Assembly (NCBI GenBank): GCA_000467715.1
Contig: AJFK01000620.1
Location: 90,747-154,746, forward strand
DNA from: Hysterium pulicare CBS 123377
Taxonomy: Eukaryota > Ascomycota > Dothideomycetes > Hysteriales > Hysteriaceae
Length of the DNA: 64,000 bases
Direction of reading: 5' to 3'
Below, one piece after another: positions 1 through 9,066 of this stretch. Every line of letters begins with the position of its first letter. The first letter of the stretch is position 1. The translations under genes and the position numbers were made by a program. The notes under the pieces are model-generated. The model saw only the letters and a list, made by a program, of their open reading frames with translations. It was not told the DNA's origin and did not search any database.

Positions 1-716
1 CGATGGGAATCCTGAATATCACGCGCAATCCTCGAAATATGCTGCTCAATATTCTCGGTTGTATGCCGCGCTCCGGGTGCAATACGTTGGCGTATATCCT
101 GCGCAATGCCTGCTCTTTCGCGCCTTCGCTGTTCCATATGATCCTGAAACTCGGCGACATTGGGATTTTGTCGCAGTTGTTGAATCCTTCTCGCTCCGCT
201 ACGCCCAATATGCTGACCTGACCTGCCCGGTTGTGCTTGAACAGGTTGCTGTCGTGAGTGAGTAAGTTCCTGCATCGCTTCCTGTTGTGCCAGACTTGAG
301 GTCTCCAAGACTTGCTCGGCGAGTGGCCAGAACTCCCCCAGTACGCTGTTGAGCAGTTGAAATTGTTCATGGATATCATGTGTGAGCTCTCTCATCTCCG
401 GAATTTCGTACTCCATGGTTTCTCTCAGGTGCTCAAACCCACTATCCAATAGTATCATGCGTGGGGGTCCAGCGGTCCGCGGCTGTTGTGATCGACGACG
501 TGTGAATAATACGTCGCGGCACATAGGGCAGGTTGCTTGGGCGTCTAGCCAAGTGGAGAGACAGAGCACATGGAAATAATGCTGACATTTGCGAATCTTT
601 GCGCCGGCAGTACTGCGCGTATCCTGGCATATTGAGCACTGAGACTTTTCGGTAAGGACATAGTCATCAACGTGATTCGCGAAGAAGTCGATCTTGTCTC
701 TGGGAAGAGTTGGCAT
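1..716 (-). CDS. RING-H2 zinc finger protein, partial (C-terminus beyond window)
   Basis: An open frame starts at an ATG at 716 and is still open at base 1, so only the first ~238 residues are present. Near residues 27-67 it has a complete C3H2C3 RING-H2 pattern: C-x2-C, 13 residues, C-x-H-x2-H-x2-C, 10 residues, C-P-M-C. This is the fold of E3 ubiquitin ligases that bind an E2 enzyme (family knowledge). Downstream the chain is rich in Gln, Glu and Arg and probably helical, with no membrane segment. The next gene on the same strand encodes a similar RING (KCQHxFH, CPMCR), so the pair looks like a tandem duplication. Substrate unknown. The ATG gives a short leader before the first Cys; no splice site is needed to keep the frame. 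Confidence 0.75.
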   Translation of the reverse strand, partial: MPTLPRDKIDFFANHVDDYVLTEKSQCSICQDTRSTAGAKIRKCQHYFHVLCLSTWLDAQATCPMCRDVLFTRRRSQQPRTAGPPRMILLDSGFEHLRETMEYEIPEMRELTHDIHEQFQLLNSVLGEFWPLAEQVLETSSLAQQEAMQELTHSRQQPVQAQPGRSGQHIGRSGARRIQQLRQNPNVAEFQDHMEQRRRERAGIAQDIRQRIAPGARHTTENIEQHISRIARDIQDSH

Positions 717-1232
717 CCTTGATGTTGGGAGAGATATTTGGAGGTTGGTTCGGGAAAGTGTTGAACGGTGAGGGTCGATGTTGAAAATGGGAAAGGTATC
801 GAGAGTCGTAGATCAGGAGTTTTATCATTGAAATGTAAATCGCTTTGCTGGTAAATTTTCTATCCTTCACAGATACTGGAACGGTACACCATCGTGAATG
901 AGGAATGACCATCATGTGAATTCCTCGGGAACAACAAACATAACCGTAAGTCTCTATCAATTAGGCGGTAATATGAGAAAACAAAGTATCATAAAGTTTA
1001 GATTATGAAGCGTTGCTGTCGCTTGTTTTTTTTTGGTGAAAATTTCTAGTTGAACGACTGAAGGAAATCTGCCGGAGGACAAAGGTACGCAACGAGACAT
1101 ACAACAAGAATCGAAGGTTAGGACTGTGGTGATGGTCCAGAGTGTTCTATATCGACGAGAGCCGGAGACCCGACAGTGACTGAGACAAGCATATGAGGAT
1201 CAATTGTGCTGTAAGGAATCATGGCTTTCGCG
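717..1232. other. intergenic region between the two RING genes
   Basis: About 0.5 kb holding the upstream region of the first RING gene and the end of the second. I see no convincing coding frame, RNA gene or repeat; a short T-run lies near 1025. Confidence 0.4.
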
Positions 1233-1769
1233 CTATGAAGCTACAGGGCGTGAAGCGTCATGTTCATTGGCATATCCTGACGTAGGTAGAGGACCGCCTA
1301 AGGCGCTCTCTCGTTTAGCCTCTAATGAAGCGACCCTTCCTCTCGATTTAATGAGCTCATCCATTCGTGCTTCCAGAGCGAGTGCATGCCGTATTTTCAA
1401 GGCCAAAATTTCTTTGATATGATCTGGACGTTCAAGAACAAACTCCATAATCTCATTTGTGGTTACACGGCCTCCTTCGACACGCTGAACCATCTCGGCA
1501 AGGCGCTCCTGGTAGTGATCCAACTTCTTCTGAAAGTCTGACCCATCTCCCCCCGACGCTGGCTTAAGCAAACTGCGGCACATAGGGCAACTTTTCTTTC
1601 GCCCAAACCACGTGGCGAGACATTGCAAGTGGAACAAGTGCTGGCATTTCTGGATAATCACCATTCCATTCCCGGATGACTCTAGACAGATGGAACACTT
1701 CTCGCCCTGCAGGTCGTTACATTCAACGGTATCCTCTTCGTTGGGTGCCAGAGTAGGAACTGCGGACAT
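1233..1769 (-). CDS. RING-H2 zinc finger protein
   Basis: A 178-residue protein. The frame continues upstream to 1892, but the ATG at 1769 is preferred because it precedes a plausible acidic leader and removes a Phe/Leu-rich stretch unlike the rest. RING-H2 residues are complete: CSIC, then KCQHLFHLQC and CPMC, in C3H2C3 spacing, near residues 24-66. The remainder is charged and helical (coiled-coil-like) without membrane segments. Likely role: soluble E3 ubiquitin ligase, inferred from the domain only. The RING resembles that of the gene at 1-716 on the same strand, so they are likely tandem paralogues. Confidence 0.75.
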   Translation of the reverse strand: MSAVPTLAPNEEDTVECNDLQGEKCSICLESSGNGMVIIQKCQHLFHLQCLATWFGRKKSCPMCRSLLKPASGGDGSDFQKKLDHYQERLAEMVQRVEGGRVTTNEIMEFVLERPDHIKEILALKIRHALALEARMDELIKSRGRVASLEAKRESALGGPLPTSGYANEHDASRPVAS

Positions 1770-2255
1770 GGTGCAGTTGAAGAGCAAGAAGATAATGTGG
1801 GAGTGATGTAGAAATAGTAAAGGATGTTGGTCCTCGAAGCCGAAATCGGAAGGGATGCCGTGAAAAAGGAAGGGGGAAGCAGGTCTCCCCATGAGCTGAA
1901 AGTGGGCGATACTGTACTTAACGAGGACGAGCTCCCTGAGACGTGGGAAATTGAAGTCCTGCAGGAAGCCGAATTAGCGGTAAGATGTTGACATTTGACT
2001 GGTGGATTCTGTAAAGGGTGCCGATGTCTGCGGAAACCAGCATAGGATCTGTATCTATCAGAGTCTTCAGAAACCGAGCGACACGCAAAAACGAAGAATT
2101 GAGGTACACAATGTAAGAATCACTATTGATCGTGTCTTAAGCTTTCGTTATTATTATGTTCCTCGGACTTCAATATCGCATCTGCAAGGCCAGGTTCCGA
2201 TGCGGTCACGTTACACCACCAGATAATGCAGGCTGCCTAGCTTCTGTAGCCTGGA
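1770..2255. other. intergenic region
   Basis: Upstream region of the second RING gene and downstream flank of the oxidase gene, both on the minus strand. Nothing further recognised. Confidence 0.4.
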
Positions 2256-4388
2256 TCACATGCTGATCCATCTCGCCATCCAGGTCTGAGTGATATTCTT
2301 GGCTTCGTCTACCAATCCCATATCGAGAAGTAGCTGTGTTGTCCCTCTAACTCCACTCTCCAAAGCACTGAATATCCACGCATGGGTGAAACTCGTATGC
2401 TCGCCCACGAACACTGTGTGCTTTTCGGTATGATAGTAAGATGGAAGATATAGTTCTTGCTGCCCAGTAAGTGGCGAACACCAAGCACCAGCTTGAAATT
2501 CGTTGTTCTCCCAGCAAATACGATCGTAAGCTCCACTAAATTGCTCTTGAGCAATAGTCCCGAAAGTTTCAATCATGGCACGCTGAACAAGGGCCACATG
2601 TCCAGTTTCGGTCATGCTACCTAAAGTCCGAGCGGGATTGCCGTACGAGTATGATGCGAGGATGACACCCGGTCCAGTGGAGTTGATCTTGTAGCTGGGA
2701 AAGCAGACGGATTGAATTCCAGGAATGTCGACGCTGCCACAACCCCCATAGATAGGATACTCGAGGTGCTCCCAGAAGCGAGTATTGTAGTGCAAAGCGA
2801 CTTTGCATGCTGGATCGTAGTTCAATGTATTAATCGCTCGCGACAGTAGCGAGGTGTACGCAGGCAGCCTCCATAGCCGTAGTTTAGAAAACGGTACCGC
2901 TACGATAGTGTAATCGAAATCCATGGATGTTGTTTCCATGTCAAACGGATTTCCTGGACGCCATTTGACACTCATTCTCTCGCTCGCCTCATCCCAAGAC
3001 ATCTCCTGCACGTTGGTTTGGAACATTGTCCTATTAAGCACAAGCGGGCCAAAAGCTGCTGGTAGGCGGCTTAGTCCTTGATCGATAGTCCTCCATTCTG
3101 TGGCACTGAAATACACATCCTCATATTCCCAAGATGGGTAGTAGTCGGACGTTGAGTCGACTTCATCAGTGATGTTGAGATCCGTATTGAGAACGTATCG
3201 AAGATAAGCCGATTCGGAGAAATTGAAATTTCCAGCTTTCACAGCTGCTTTGTGAGCTTCAAAGACATTCGTAGCGATGGAGCGCATCTTGTCTTCATCA
3301 AGATCTATCCATTTCGCGAAGGCAGCTTCAGCTCCTTCCACGGCTGTTGCATTTGAGTACGTAGCTGTGACATTATCTTTCAACGACGGATTAGCTGCTA
3401 CTTCTGCTGCACCTGGTATCGTGCCATCGGGTCGACGTTTTGATGTAGAGACCGGCGCGTTCGCACTATTCTGGATCCAGGGAATGAAATTGACGGCATA
3501 ATTAGGGTCATTCCCATTCAGTTCGTTGAGGGTTGCAGCCAGTTGAAATACCATTCGATGATCCAATATTTGGATGGTCTCGTTTGTGGCTGGATTGGTA
3601 ATACTGACTGGGAATCTCATGGGCCCCATCTCTTGATACTGATACTGATTTGGCGTGGTAGCGTTCAGATATGACGTGTGGACTCGGCCTCCGATACGGC
3701 CAGAGGCTTCCAATATTTTCCAGTCGTGAATGCCGACAGAGTCCAAGAGGTACTACAAACTGCTGTCAGATCTCGGTAACTGTGCTTCATTCTTCACTCA
3801 GCTTACAGAACTGATTAGCCCGGACATCCCTCCACCGATGATGCCAACGGTCTTTGATTTGGCCGAAGCAACGAACACTTCATCAGGCTCTTTCTCTTGC
3901 AGATGAACCACACCATCAAACCAAGGACCCATAGCATCCGCAATATCTGCGAATGCCGTTGATCGCCGTTCCTGCCGTTTGCTGACTCTGATTGGACGCG
4001 ATCGGCCAATTGTTTCGTTGGCTAGAAAAGCGTGAAGGCATCCGGAATCTGGACTGTCCTCCCGAGGGAGCCAAACGAACTTTGTGGGTCGGTTGTATTC
4101 CCAATCGAGGTGCCGCCTAGCTAAAGGATGGCTTCCCACATGGGTCTTCCCAAGGCAATGGTGGGCTTCCTCATGGTGTGTCAAGGCACAAGAGCCATAA
4201 TGAATTGAGAATTCACCATTGACGGGGCCGCTGTAGGTTACCCTGACATTGTACATGCCGCTTGCTTCAACTTCAAATGGTCCATCGAACGAGATTGAGG
4301 GTTGTAGAATGGAGCTGCAAGTTACGGATGAGATGACGGATAGCCAGAGGGCATTCCCCAGAAGCTTGTGACACCAAAGACCCGCCAT
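2256..4388 (-). CDS. secreted L-amino acid oxidase / flavin amine oxidase family protein
   Basis: Two exons, 4388-3807 and 3752-2256, around a 54-nt intron (GTAAGC..CTGAC..TAG), encode 692 residues. The N-terminus has a signal-peptide-like hydrophobic segment (residues ~8-25). A Rossmann FAD motif, VGIIGGGMSG, lies near residue 183, and the splice joins it to LEASGRIGGRV, the conserved second FAD stretch. Near the C-terminus GEHTSFTHAW matches the closing flavin-binding motif. Family knowledge: such enzymes oxidatively deaminate L-amino acids to 2-oxo acids, ammonia and H2O2; fungal forms are often extracellular and have an N-terminal extension like the ~180 residues here. Exact substrate is not readable; amine oxidase sensu lato is the alternative. 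Divergent from the PPR gene across 0.8 kb. Confidence 0.85.
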
Positions 4389-5200
4389 GGTGAAGCTGGA
4401 CTATAGTAGATGGTGGGACGGAGTGACATGGAACCTGATCCATTTATGCAATACATTGCACCTCTGCATTGCATCTTACCGAAAGCCGGGATTGATACAT
4501 TGCGGGATATAACGAGTCAAATGGAAAAGATTACTACTCGGTCAAAGTTTCAAGTGGGTTAAATAAGTCGTCATGATTGGGAGGCCCGATGGACGAGATA
4601 AGAAGGAGTTCGGATAACGGAACGATCGGGCAGGCGTGGGTTGGATTCAGTAAGGGATTGTGTGAGGGAATTGCCGACACGACATAACACTGCATAATAC
4701 TGGGATGGTGTATAGTGGTCAGTTTCGGTAGTCCGCTTTCCAGGATTTGCTCCAACGGTGCATGCTTAACCAAACCACACGTAAACGTTCAAGGCCCTGG
4801 TCTTCCATTGTGGCAATAAATAGCTAGGTCGGTAAGTTGACTTAAAGCTGTTGGTGTTGTGGGTAAATACGAGAAGATTAGAAACGGAGTGCGTATACAA
4901 GCGGGGACGGTTGAAGGGCGTACATAGTTCTTCGAAAAGGAAGGTGTTTCGGAGCGGTGGAATGCCAAGCTGCCAAGTCTGAGCTTCTTGATCGTCTTTG
5001 GGAATCTTTGTTGGCTTCACCACCGTCGCTTGCTCTGCGTCCCATCTTTGCCAACTGATTTTTTGCGCCCTTCGTCCTACAGCCTACCCAGGTTTTTATC
5101 CAATGGCAGGGTGCCATTTGCGACAACTCGGCTTTTTGCACCTTCCTGCCGTACAGCTATTGCGATCCCCCTATCGTCCTGTCATTTCTTCGGGTGACTA
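4389..5200. other. divergent promoter region
   Basis: 0.8 kb between the divergently transcribed oxidase gene (start 4388) and PPR gene (start 5201). Several short open frames on both strands overlap each other and lack family resemblance; I treat them as noise. Confidence 0.4.
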
Positions 5201-7534
5201 ATGCTCCGACATCTGCCATCTAAAGCACTCGCCCGCACCGTCTATCCCCCTCACTCACGAGCTTTGCGGGCTCTGCCCCCGAAGATCCCAAGCTTCCGTC
5301 CGCAATGGTTTCCTCCACCTCCGGAACCAAGCCCGATACCAGATGGACAGGCGCTGCGAGCTGTTGACGGACAAGATGAGACGAGACAGCGGTCAATAAG
5401 AAAGAAACAAAAATGCGAAGCGAGACTCAAAATCAAGGCTTCGCGAGCTTCATCAGTACAGGCCCACGGCGTTTCGGGCAATCTCTGGCTCCGACGACTC
5501 AATCATCATCTTGCAGAAGCAGATCGGAACAAATGTGACGAGGACAACCGTGCGAATCTCTGGAAAGCTTACTCAAATGTAAAGAGGAGTAGCCCTGAAA
5601 CGCTCCGTTGGCTTCCGGACCGAGCCTGGGATTTGCTTTGGGCCACCCAGGCCATCGATTCGGACACAAATGCAAACCGCGGAACCCATCTACGCGAAAT
5701 ATTTCAGGATATGCGGTCTATTGGCAGATCTACAACAGTGGCGCAAAGAATTGAACATCTGGAAGCTATGTTTGTAACTGGGCTAGAGGAAAAGGCATTG
5801 CAGCAATGGGAGGAGGAGCACTCGCATCCGTACGAGGGCTGGCGGGATGCATATAAGCCTGAGCACCTCGAGCTTGGAGTACGGATGAATGCAATGGCCG
5901 GTAATCCTGATAGGGCGAAAGTAGTCTTGGATGAATTATTCGACCTCTACCCTACTTGGGATGTTTCTGTTATGATGACTGTCTTTCGGGCTCACACGAG
6001 GCTGGCGTCTCAACACCACCACGACTCTGCCTGGGACATCTACCTTCGCATGAAAGATATTCTCCAAGGAAACATGAATCGCACCCACTACGACACGTGC
6101 TTCATAGGCTTTCTAGAATGCCGTCATCCGCAGTACGCTAAAGCAGTGTTCAAGGATATGGTGAAGGGCGGTCATTTGGCAAACAGCATCACGGATGCCG
6201 AAATCGAACGAGTTTTGCGGAAATTAAACCTTTTATACGTTCTTGGCACTACCATGGAAGAAATGACTGACATAGCTACATTTGCTGTAGCAAATTTACC
6301 TCAGCCATACCACCTACATATATTTGGAGATTGGATTAAGTTTGCAACTGTTAAAAGAGATCCCGTGGCAGCAGCACAGGTCTTGGAGTTGATGTTCCAA
6401 AAAGGACTTGAGCCACAGGCAGTGCACTTCAACGTGCTCGTCTCGGCGTTTTTGCGCGCGAAGAATCCAATTACCTTACAGAAAGCGGAAAACATAGGTT
6501 GGCAAATGGTAGAAGAACTGAACAACCGGACACACGACGTCCGGCCTAGGTCTCATCCAACATCCGAATACTATTTTATCCACAGAAATAGCGAGGCCGA
6601 ATCTGACATGGCGCCACGTCCTCCAGCACAACGATTGATTCCAAAAGCTAATGCGACAACGATTGCCCTTCTACTTCGCCATCACGTGAATCAATCGCAG
6701 TGGGATCACACGGAATATTTGCGAAGACACTTGGATCGCCTGCAAATCCGGCCAAATACCGAGCTTATGAACTCTCTCATGAATCTCGACCTCCGCCAAT
6801 CGAACTTCGATGGCGTACTCGCAACGTTTCAGACCATGACCGAAACTCCAGAGGGGCTAGTCCCAGTTTTTCCGAACGGCGCTACGTACAGGTGCTTATG
6901 GAAAACACTGAGGATGGCGCTTGGGGATCATTCTACCCGAGACTCGGAAACGCTTCCACATCCACGCCAACTCCTCGCCGATACTATCCAGTGGTGGAGC
7001 CAGGTTGAGAAGCGGATGGATAGAAGTAGATTTCTACTGGCTCTTAATGGCGCGAATCGTGAACTTCTCGGGTTGGTCATGCACTGTTTCAGCTACACGA
7101 AAGATCTTCCTGGGTCTCTTGTTGCTATGCACATTTTCAAATGCCGATTTGGTATCTTTCCCTCCGATCGCTCAACTCAAATATTACAGAGGCAATTATC
7201 CTGGATTGACCTGAGCCGTGAGACTACGGCGGTACGAGGACATTATCATCACACCGGTGTGTTCAAGAAGAATGTCGATAAGGTGGCTCGCGTCTATCAT
7301 ATCCTGCTTCAGCGGAGACTACAGCGGATGAAGATGAGTGCAAGCGAGTTTTCTTCTTTGTCTGCGGAACAGGTTGGGGATATGAACTTGAATCTGTTGT
7401 CAGAATTCATACGGGTCATCATGGTCCGACAGTATACTCCCGAACAAGTGGAAGAAATGATTGATGCAGCCAAGAAAGATATGGGTGTACCCGATCTGTA
7501 CACAGGTGATGTGGACGCTTTCAATGTTTCTTGA
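5201..7534 (+). CDS. mitochondrial pentatricopeptide-repeat-like protein
   Basis: A single-exon 777-residue frame. The first ~40 residues are rich in Arg, Leu, Ser and Pro with almost no acidic residues, as in a mitochondrial presequence. The body is an array of paired helices with PPR-like spacing, for example near residues 225-330 (DRAKVVLDELF, AWDIYLRMKDI, YAKAVFKDMVKGG) and near 390-430 (AAAQVLELMFQKGLEPQAV, resembling a canonical PPR). Family knowledge: fungal PPR proteins bind organellar RNA and act in maturation, stability or translation of single mitochondrial transcripts, or in respiratory complex assembly. Which target applies cannot be told from sequence. The ATG at 5201 is the first in frame and immediately precedes the presequence. 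Confidence 0.75.
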   Translation: MLRHLPSKALARTVYPPHSRALRALPPKIPSFRPQWFPPPPEPSPIPDGQALRAVDGQDETRQRSIRKKQKCEARLKIKASRASSVQAHGVSGNLWLRRLNHHLAEADRNKCDEDNRANLWKAYSNVKRSSPETLRWLPDRAWDLLWATQAIDSDTNANRGTHLREIFQDMRSIGRSTTVAQRIEHLEAMFVTGLEEKALQQWEEEHSHPYEGWRDAYKPEHLELGVRMNAMAGNPDRAKVVLDELFDLYPTWDVSVMMTVFRAHTRLASQHHHDSAWDIYLRMKDILQGNMNRTHYDTCFIGFLECRHPQYAKAVFKDMVKGGHLANSITDAEIERVLRKLNLLYVLGTTMEEMTDIATFAVANLPQPYHLHIFGDWIKFATVKRDPVAAAQVLELMFQKGLEPQAVHFNVLVSAFLRAKNPITLQKAENIGWQMVEELNNRTHDVRPRSHPTSEYYFIHRNSEAESDMAPRPPAQRLIPKANATTIALLLRHHVNQSQWDHTEYLRRHLDRLQIRPNTELMNSLMNLDLRQSNFDGVLATFQTMTETPEGLVPVFPNGATYRCLWKTLRMALGDHSTRDSETLPHPRQLLADTIQWWSQVEKRMDRSRFLLALNGANRELLGLVMHCFSYTKDLPGSLVAMHIFKCRFGIFPSDRSTQILQRQLSWIDLSRETTAVRGHYHHTGVFKKNVDKVARVYHILLQRRLQRMKMSASEFSSLSAEQVGDMNLNLLSEFIRVIMVRQYTPEQVEEMIDAAKKDMGVPDLYTGDVDAFNVS

Positions 7535-7905
7535 AAGATGGTTCAATTGGTTACAGTCTATCATAGCCTTTTCCTCTCCCTCCTCTACATCTCGTTTTCT
7601 TTAGCCTGTAAGTTATTGTATGTTGCTGTAGATTAGTTTCGCATGGTACGGCGTCATGTCACTGGTGGGTAGGAGCATGTCATGGCATTTCAAGGCGCAC
7701 AAAAGATGGCAGATAGACCAGGAATAGCATGGATAGGTTTAGGAGATAGCGTAGATGCGTTAATTGTATTATATTAATACATGTATCAAAATTTTCCATC
7801 ATTTAAAAGTATCCTACCAGATCGGAAAGCAACCTCAAGTCCCGTGAATAACTCCCAAGCCTATAACTAAAAGATTTTGCCTAACAGTTTTACATTCCAT
7901 ATCCC
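7535..7905. other. convergent intergenic region
   Basis: 3' flanks of the PPR gene (plus) and the small repeat protein (minus). AT-rich around 7755-7810, consistent with polyadenylation signals; no gene seen. Confidence 0.4.
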
Positions 7906-8425
7906 TCACAGCCCTAACGGATTATTAGAGGTCCCCTTCCTTACAGATCCACCCTTCGGATTCGACTGCAACTGTGCCCTAGCACCCGCTCTACTACTAC
8001 CCGCGATCCCAAGTGGGTTTGTTCCCGTAGCGGAGCGAGAACCCGATGCGCCGGTTGCATCTTTGATGGTATTGCCGTACTCGCGAACATAGTCGCCCCA
8101 GGTGCGGGTGGAGTTCGTGATACTATCGCGCATGAGTACAAACAGCTATCAAGCAGTCGCGTACATACCTAGTGCTGGCTCCTCGACCAGCTCCAGCAAT
8201 ACCGGTGCCAACTGCACCCACGACGCCGCCCGCGAAGTTGCTTATGCCAGATGCGGCTGCGCCTGTCGTGCGGGAGATCCAGGTCTGTTGGTTTCTTTGC
8301 GGTTGGGGTTTTGGGGGTGCTTTTTTGGCTGGTTGGGTTTTTGGCGGTGCCTTTTTCGCCGGCTGTGGTTTTGGCGGTGCCTTCTTTACCGGCTGTGGTT
8401 TCGGGGGTGCTTTTTGGGGCGGCAT
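7906..8425 (-). CDS. small KAPPKPQP-repeat protein, function unknown
   Basis: Two exons, 8425-8169 and 8122-7906, joined across a 46-nt intron (GTATGT..TAG) that keeps the frame, encode 157 residues. The N-terminus is four tandem copies of a 10-residue Lys/Pro unit (KKAPPKPQPA type). Then follow a Gly/Ala-rich segment (residues ~55-75, amphipathic or weakly hydrophobic) and a tail in which NPLG occurs twice. No family recognised. The basic proline-rich repeats could be an extended linker or an SH3/WW-type ligand (inference). The intron lacks a clear branch site and is short, so the join is moderately sure. Divergent from the kinase gene. Confidence 0.55.
8299..8425. repeat. in-frame 30-bp tandem repeat (4 copies)
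   Basis: Four imperfect copies of a 30-bp unit encode the Lys-Ala-Pro-Pro-Lys-x-Gln-Pro repeats of the small minus-strand protein. Differences between copies are mostly single bases. Confidence 0.7.
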
Positions 8426-9066
8426 TGTTTTGAATTGTGGTTGTTTCGTGGTGTTTTACAGAGGTATATTGTAGAAATGAAGTTTATGAGGGAGAAAGTT
8501 GGACAAGCTTCCAGGTGTTTGAGGCCAGGAGTTCGATGATGTCAGAGTTGTGGCGTTCGGGGCACCTGGAGTGGCGTTTGACGCTAGCCTCTTTGAACTT
8601 AGCCTTCGATTAGGCCAGGCGCAGGGACTGGGGAAGCCAACGCTAGCGGCGCCAGAGCGCGAGGGCCCTCAGACATCGCATCTGCGGCTCTGATATTCCC
8701 CATCCATCCACCACACGCTCTCTCACCACCACGCCGTCACTCCTTTACATCCACAGCGAGGCTTTGGCTAATGCTAATAGAATTCTCTCTCTACGTTCAT
8801 TCCGCAGTTAGAATGGCCCTTAACGATGGTCGTATGCCTTTCTGGTGAAGGATACTTTGGGGATCATATTTCACCTTAAAGGTGGGCGGTCTTACGATAC
8901 TCAAGTCCAGGCGAAAGAACCGTACATATCCCCAAGTTCTTTGCAACAAGCTTTTTCACTGTGCGCACACACGCACTGGGCAAGGCTTAAATTCCTTCTT
9001 GTAAGTTCGATTTTACATTTCTACTTCTTCACCGTTACCTGGCGATTTCAACAACCACCCCGCGAC
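8426..9066. other. divergent promoter and leader region
   Basis: 0.64 kb between the small repeat protein and the kinase. The kinase frame is open from 8845, but the stretch before 9067 reads as an unusual Phe/Leu/Cys-rich leader and contains GTAAGT at about 9000, so it is more likely 5' UTR, perhaps with a UTR intron. Confidence 0.4.

Noticed and set aside
8299-8425. Regular 30-bp repeats as a possible CRISPR-like array
   Set aside because: Copies are contiguous without spacers, lie in frame and encode a Lys/Pro repeat in a eukaryotic gene.
8845-9066. Extended N-terminus of the kinase from the ATG at 8845
   Set aside because: The added 74 residues are unlike the rest and contain a GTAAGT; more likely 5' UTR.
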